From NCBI GenBank assembly GCA_018240065.1, contig JAFEGH010000009.1, positions 124,001-188,000 of the forward strand: DNA of 64,000 nucleotides. Reading direction: 5' to 3'. Position numbers and translations under genes: made by a program. This document shows, one piece after another, positions 62,959-64,000 of this stretch. The notes beneath the pieces are model-generated. The model did no database searches. It saw only the letters and a program-made list of their open reading frames with translations, and was not told the origin of the DNA. Numbering within the stretch: position 1 is the stretch's first letter; each line of letters opens with the position of its first letter. Source of the stretch: Verrucomicrobiota bacterium. Lineage in GTDB: Bacteria; Chlamydiota; Chlamydiia; Chlamydiales; Rhabdochlamydiaceae.

Positions 62959-64000
62959 GTGGTGAATTTCCTCGTTAACCTCATCTTCATTCTTTGCTGG
63001 ATCTCCGCACAAGCGGCACCTGCCAGCCCTAAGCCGGACGGCGAGGAGATCTTCGATCCTGGAGAAGGGATGTCTCTTTTCAGGGACTTGGAGCTCGTGA
63101 AACAGATCGATGAGGAAATAGGGGACCGGCTGCCTTTTTCCTATAACTATTCGATGATGGGAGGATACTTCACGATGCCTTCTGCCCGGATGCCGAGTTG
63201 TGGAGTTGCCGCAGCGGGTGCTGCGATCGTCAAGCCCTATGACATCTACGGTGTGAACTTTCAGATGTTCGACAGGCTTGAGTTTGCGCTCAATTACAGG
63301 CTCTATAAAGGGCTGACAGAAAAGAATTTCGGCGATGAGGGATTTGGGGATGATGCGGAGAGGATTGGGAACGTCAAATTGGGAATTTTGACGCTTAAGG
63401 ACGGTTTTCCAAGGCTTCCCGAGATTTCGATCGGGGTCGAAGATTTTATCGGAACGAAGAGGTTCAACTCAAGGTATGTCGTTGCGACAAAGCAATTTTT
63501 GGAGTGGAATCTGGAGTGTACTTTAGGTTACGGCAAGGGGCGCCTGAAAGGTTTTTTTGGGGGCGCGGCGTGGAGTCCTTTCCGCCATCTTGACATCCCT
63601 CTTTTAAAAGACATTTCATTTCTTGCCGAGTATGATGCGATCAATTACAAGAAGCATCCTGACGAACATCCATCCGGCAGGAAAGTGAATTCCAGGATCA
63701 ATGGTGGAATTTCCTTTGTCGGTTGGGATACTTTTCAATTCTCGCTCAGTTCCGTCCGCGGCACGGAAGTCGCCGGCTCCGCCTCCTTGCGCTATCCCAT
63801 TGGTTCGACGAGCGGGTTTTTTCCAAAAGTGGACGATGCCATACCTTACAAGGCTCCTGTCGACACGGAAGCTCTGGGAGTGGTGAGGTCTGAGAGGGAT
63901 TTTGCCCAGGAGATCGCATACGCTTTGAGCGATCAAGGGCTCGATCTATTTTCTGCTTCTCTCAGTTATGACGACGAGGGAAATAAAGAATTATTTCTAA
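62959..64000 (+). CDS. YjbH-like outer membrane protein, 3' end off the right edge
   Basis: The frame was read directly from the plus strand and stays open to the window end (347 codons). It starts GTG 62959 or GTG 62962. A signal peptide (FLVNLIFILCWISAQA) is followed by a polar segment and YNYSMMGGYFTMPSARMPSCG, which resembles the opening of YjbH-family (PF06082) barrels involved in exopolysaccharide export. Repeated amphipathic strands follow (FALNYRLYKGL, EISIGVEDFIGTKRFNSRYVVATKQF). The stop is not in the window, so the length is unknown. The GTG pair lacks a strong ribosome site. Confidence 0.65.
   Translation, partial: MVNFLVNLIFILCWISAQAAPASPKPDGEEIFDPGEGMSLFRDLELVKQIDEEIGDRLPFSYNYSMMGGYFTMPSARMPSCGVAAAGAAIVKPYDIYGVNFQMFDRLEFALNYRLYKGLTEKNFGDEGFGDDAERIGNVKLGILTLKDGFPRLPEISIGVEDFIGTKRFNSRYVVATKQFLEWNLECTLGYGKGRLKGFFGGAAWSPFRHLDIPLLKDISFLAEYDAINYKKHPDEHPSGRKVNSRINGGISFVGWDTFQFSLSSVRGTEVAGSASLRYPIGSTSGFFPKVDDAIPYKAPVDTEALGVVRSERDFAQEIAYALSDQGLDLFSASLSYDDEGNKELFL

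Noticed and set aside
1..64000. CRISPR array, rRNA operon, prophage or complete insertion sequence
   Set aside because: No spaced direct repeats of CRISPR type, no rRNA sequence, no phage structural or integrase genes and no transposase were seen.

Overview
The window is a stretch of chromosome from a member of the Chlamydiae, most likely an environmental (amoeba-associated, Waddlia/Parachlamydia-like) lineage. The evidence is a sigma-66-type RpoD, a GreA with the ~550-residue N-terminal extension typical of chlamydiae, a chromosomal ParA plus pGP6-D-like pair next to thrS, a MOMP-like outer membrane protein, and several gene blocks in the order I recall from Chlamydia trachomatis: rpoD..rpsT; recC-recB beside a YgeD/LplT transporter; thrS-parA-pgp6; glmU-like/ispA; and GspL-like/GspM-like/MORN lipoprotein/ygfA. 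Genes absent from C. trachomatis (recalled, not searched), such as purB, an OTU protease and a GH63 glycosidase, point to a larger environmental genome. No rRNA, CRISPR array, prophage or autonomous insertion sequence is visible. Coding density is about 90 percent.

Layout. 1-6714: a cut-off DinG-like helicase behind rpoD, a CoiA-like protein, a small membrane protein, rpsT with a clear promoter and terminator, and a PBP4-type D,D-carboxypeptidase. 6764-16932: a tightly overlapping recC-recB-recD operon, divergent from an LplT/YgeD transporter. 17015-23838: a lineage protein with an ATP-cone-like domain, two outer membrane proteins and a 966-residue protein with a papain-like Cys/His/Asn arrangement. 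23924-28815: thrS, parA, pgp6-like and purB, almost without gaps. 28855-32464: an MFS transporter coupled to dapA, an alpha/beta hydrolase and a possible secretion chaperone. 32601-37705: an accessory block with an Rsm22-like protein, an OTU protease fused to three starch-binding-like repeats, ung and a secreted GH18-like protein. 38021-44185: a small protein, tRNA-Pro(GGG), an RNA m5U methyltransferase, a hexapeptide transferase, ispA, a membrane M48-like peptidase, a LysE-type exporter and recA. 44544-51883: glucokinase coupled to a GH63 glycosidase, an NlpC/P60 hydrolase, and an OppA lipoprotein coupled to two paralogous small secreted proteins. 51906-64000: a GspL/GspM-like pair with a MORN lipoprotein and ygfA, then yggT, dus, acylphosphatase, an EmrB-type exporter, a NYN protein, rdgB, greA and a cut-off YjbH-like outer membrane protein.

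Themes. Recombination and repair (RecBCD, RecA, DinG-like, Ung) and RNA modification are well represented. Many functional pairs share ATGA stop/start overlaps (recB/recD, glk/GH63, oppA/first secreted protein, GspL/GspM/MORN), which implies translational coupling. A dispersed palindromic repeat with ends close to TATACCCAAACCACTTCAAA is present at seven places. It has two long copies of about 161-164 bp and several short copies, usually right after stop codons, and looks like a non-autonomous mobile or REP-type element. The most novel candidates are the OTU/starch-binding-like fusion, the papain-like giant protein, the stand-alone ATP-cone protein and the tandem secreted paralogues behind OppA. 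All function calls are by eye from sequence motifs; no database search was run.
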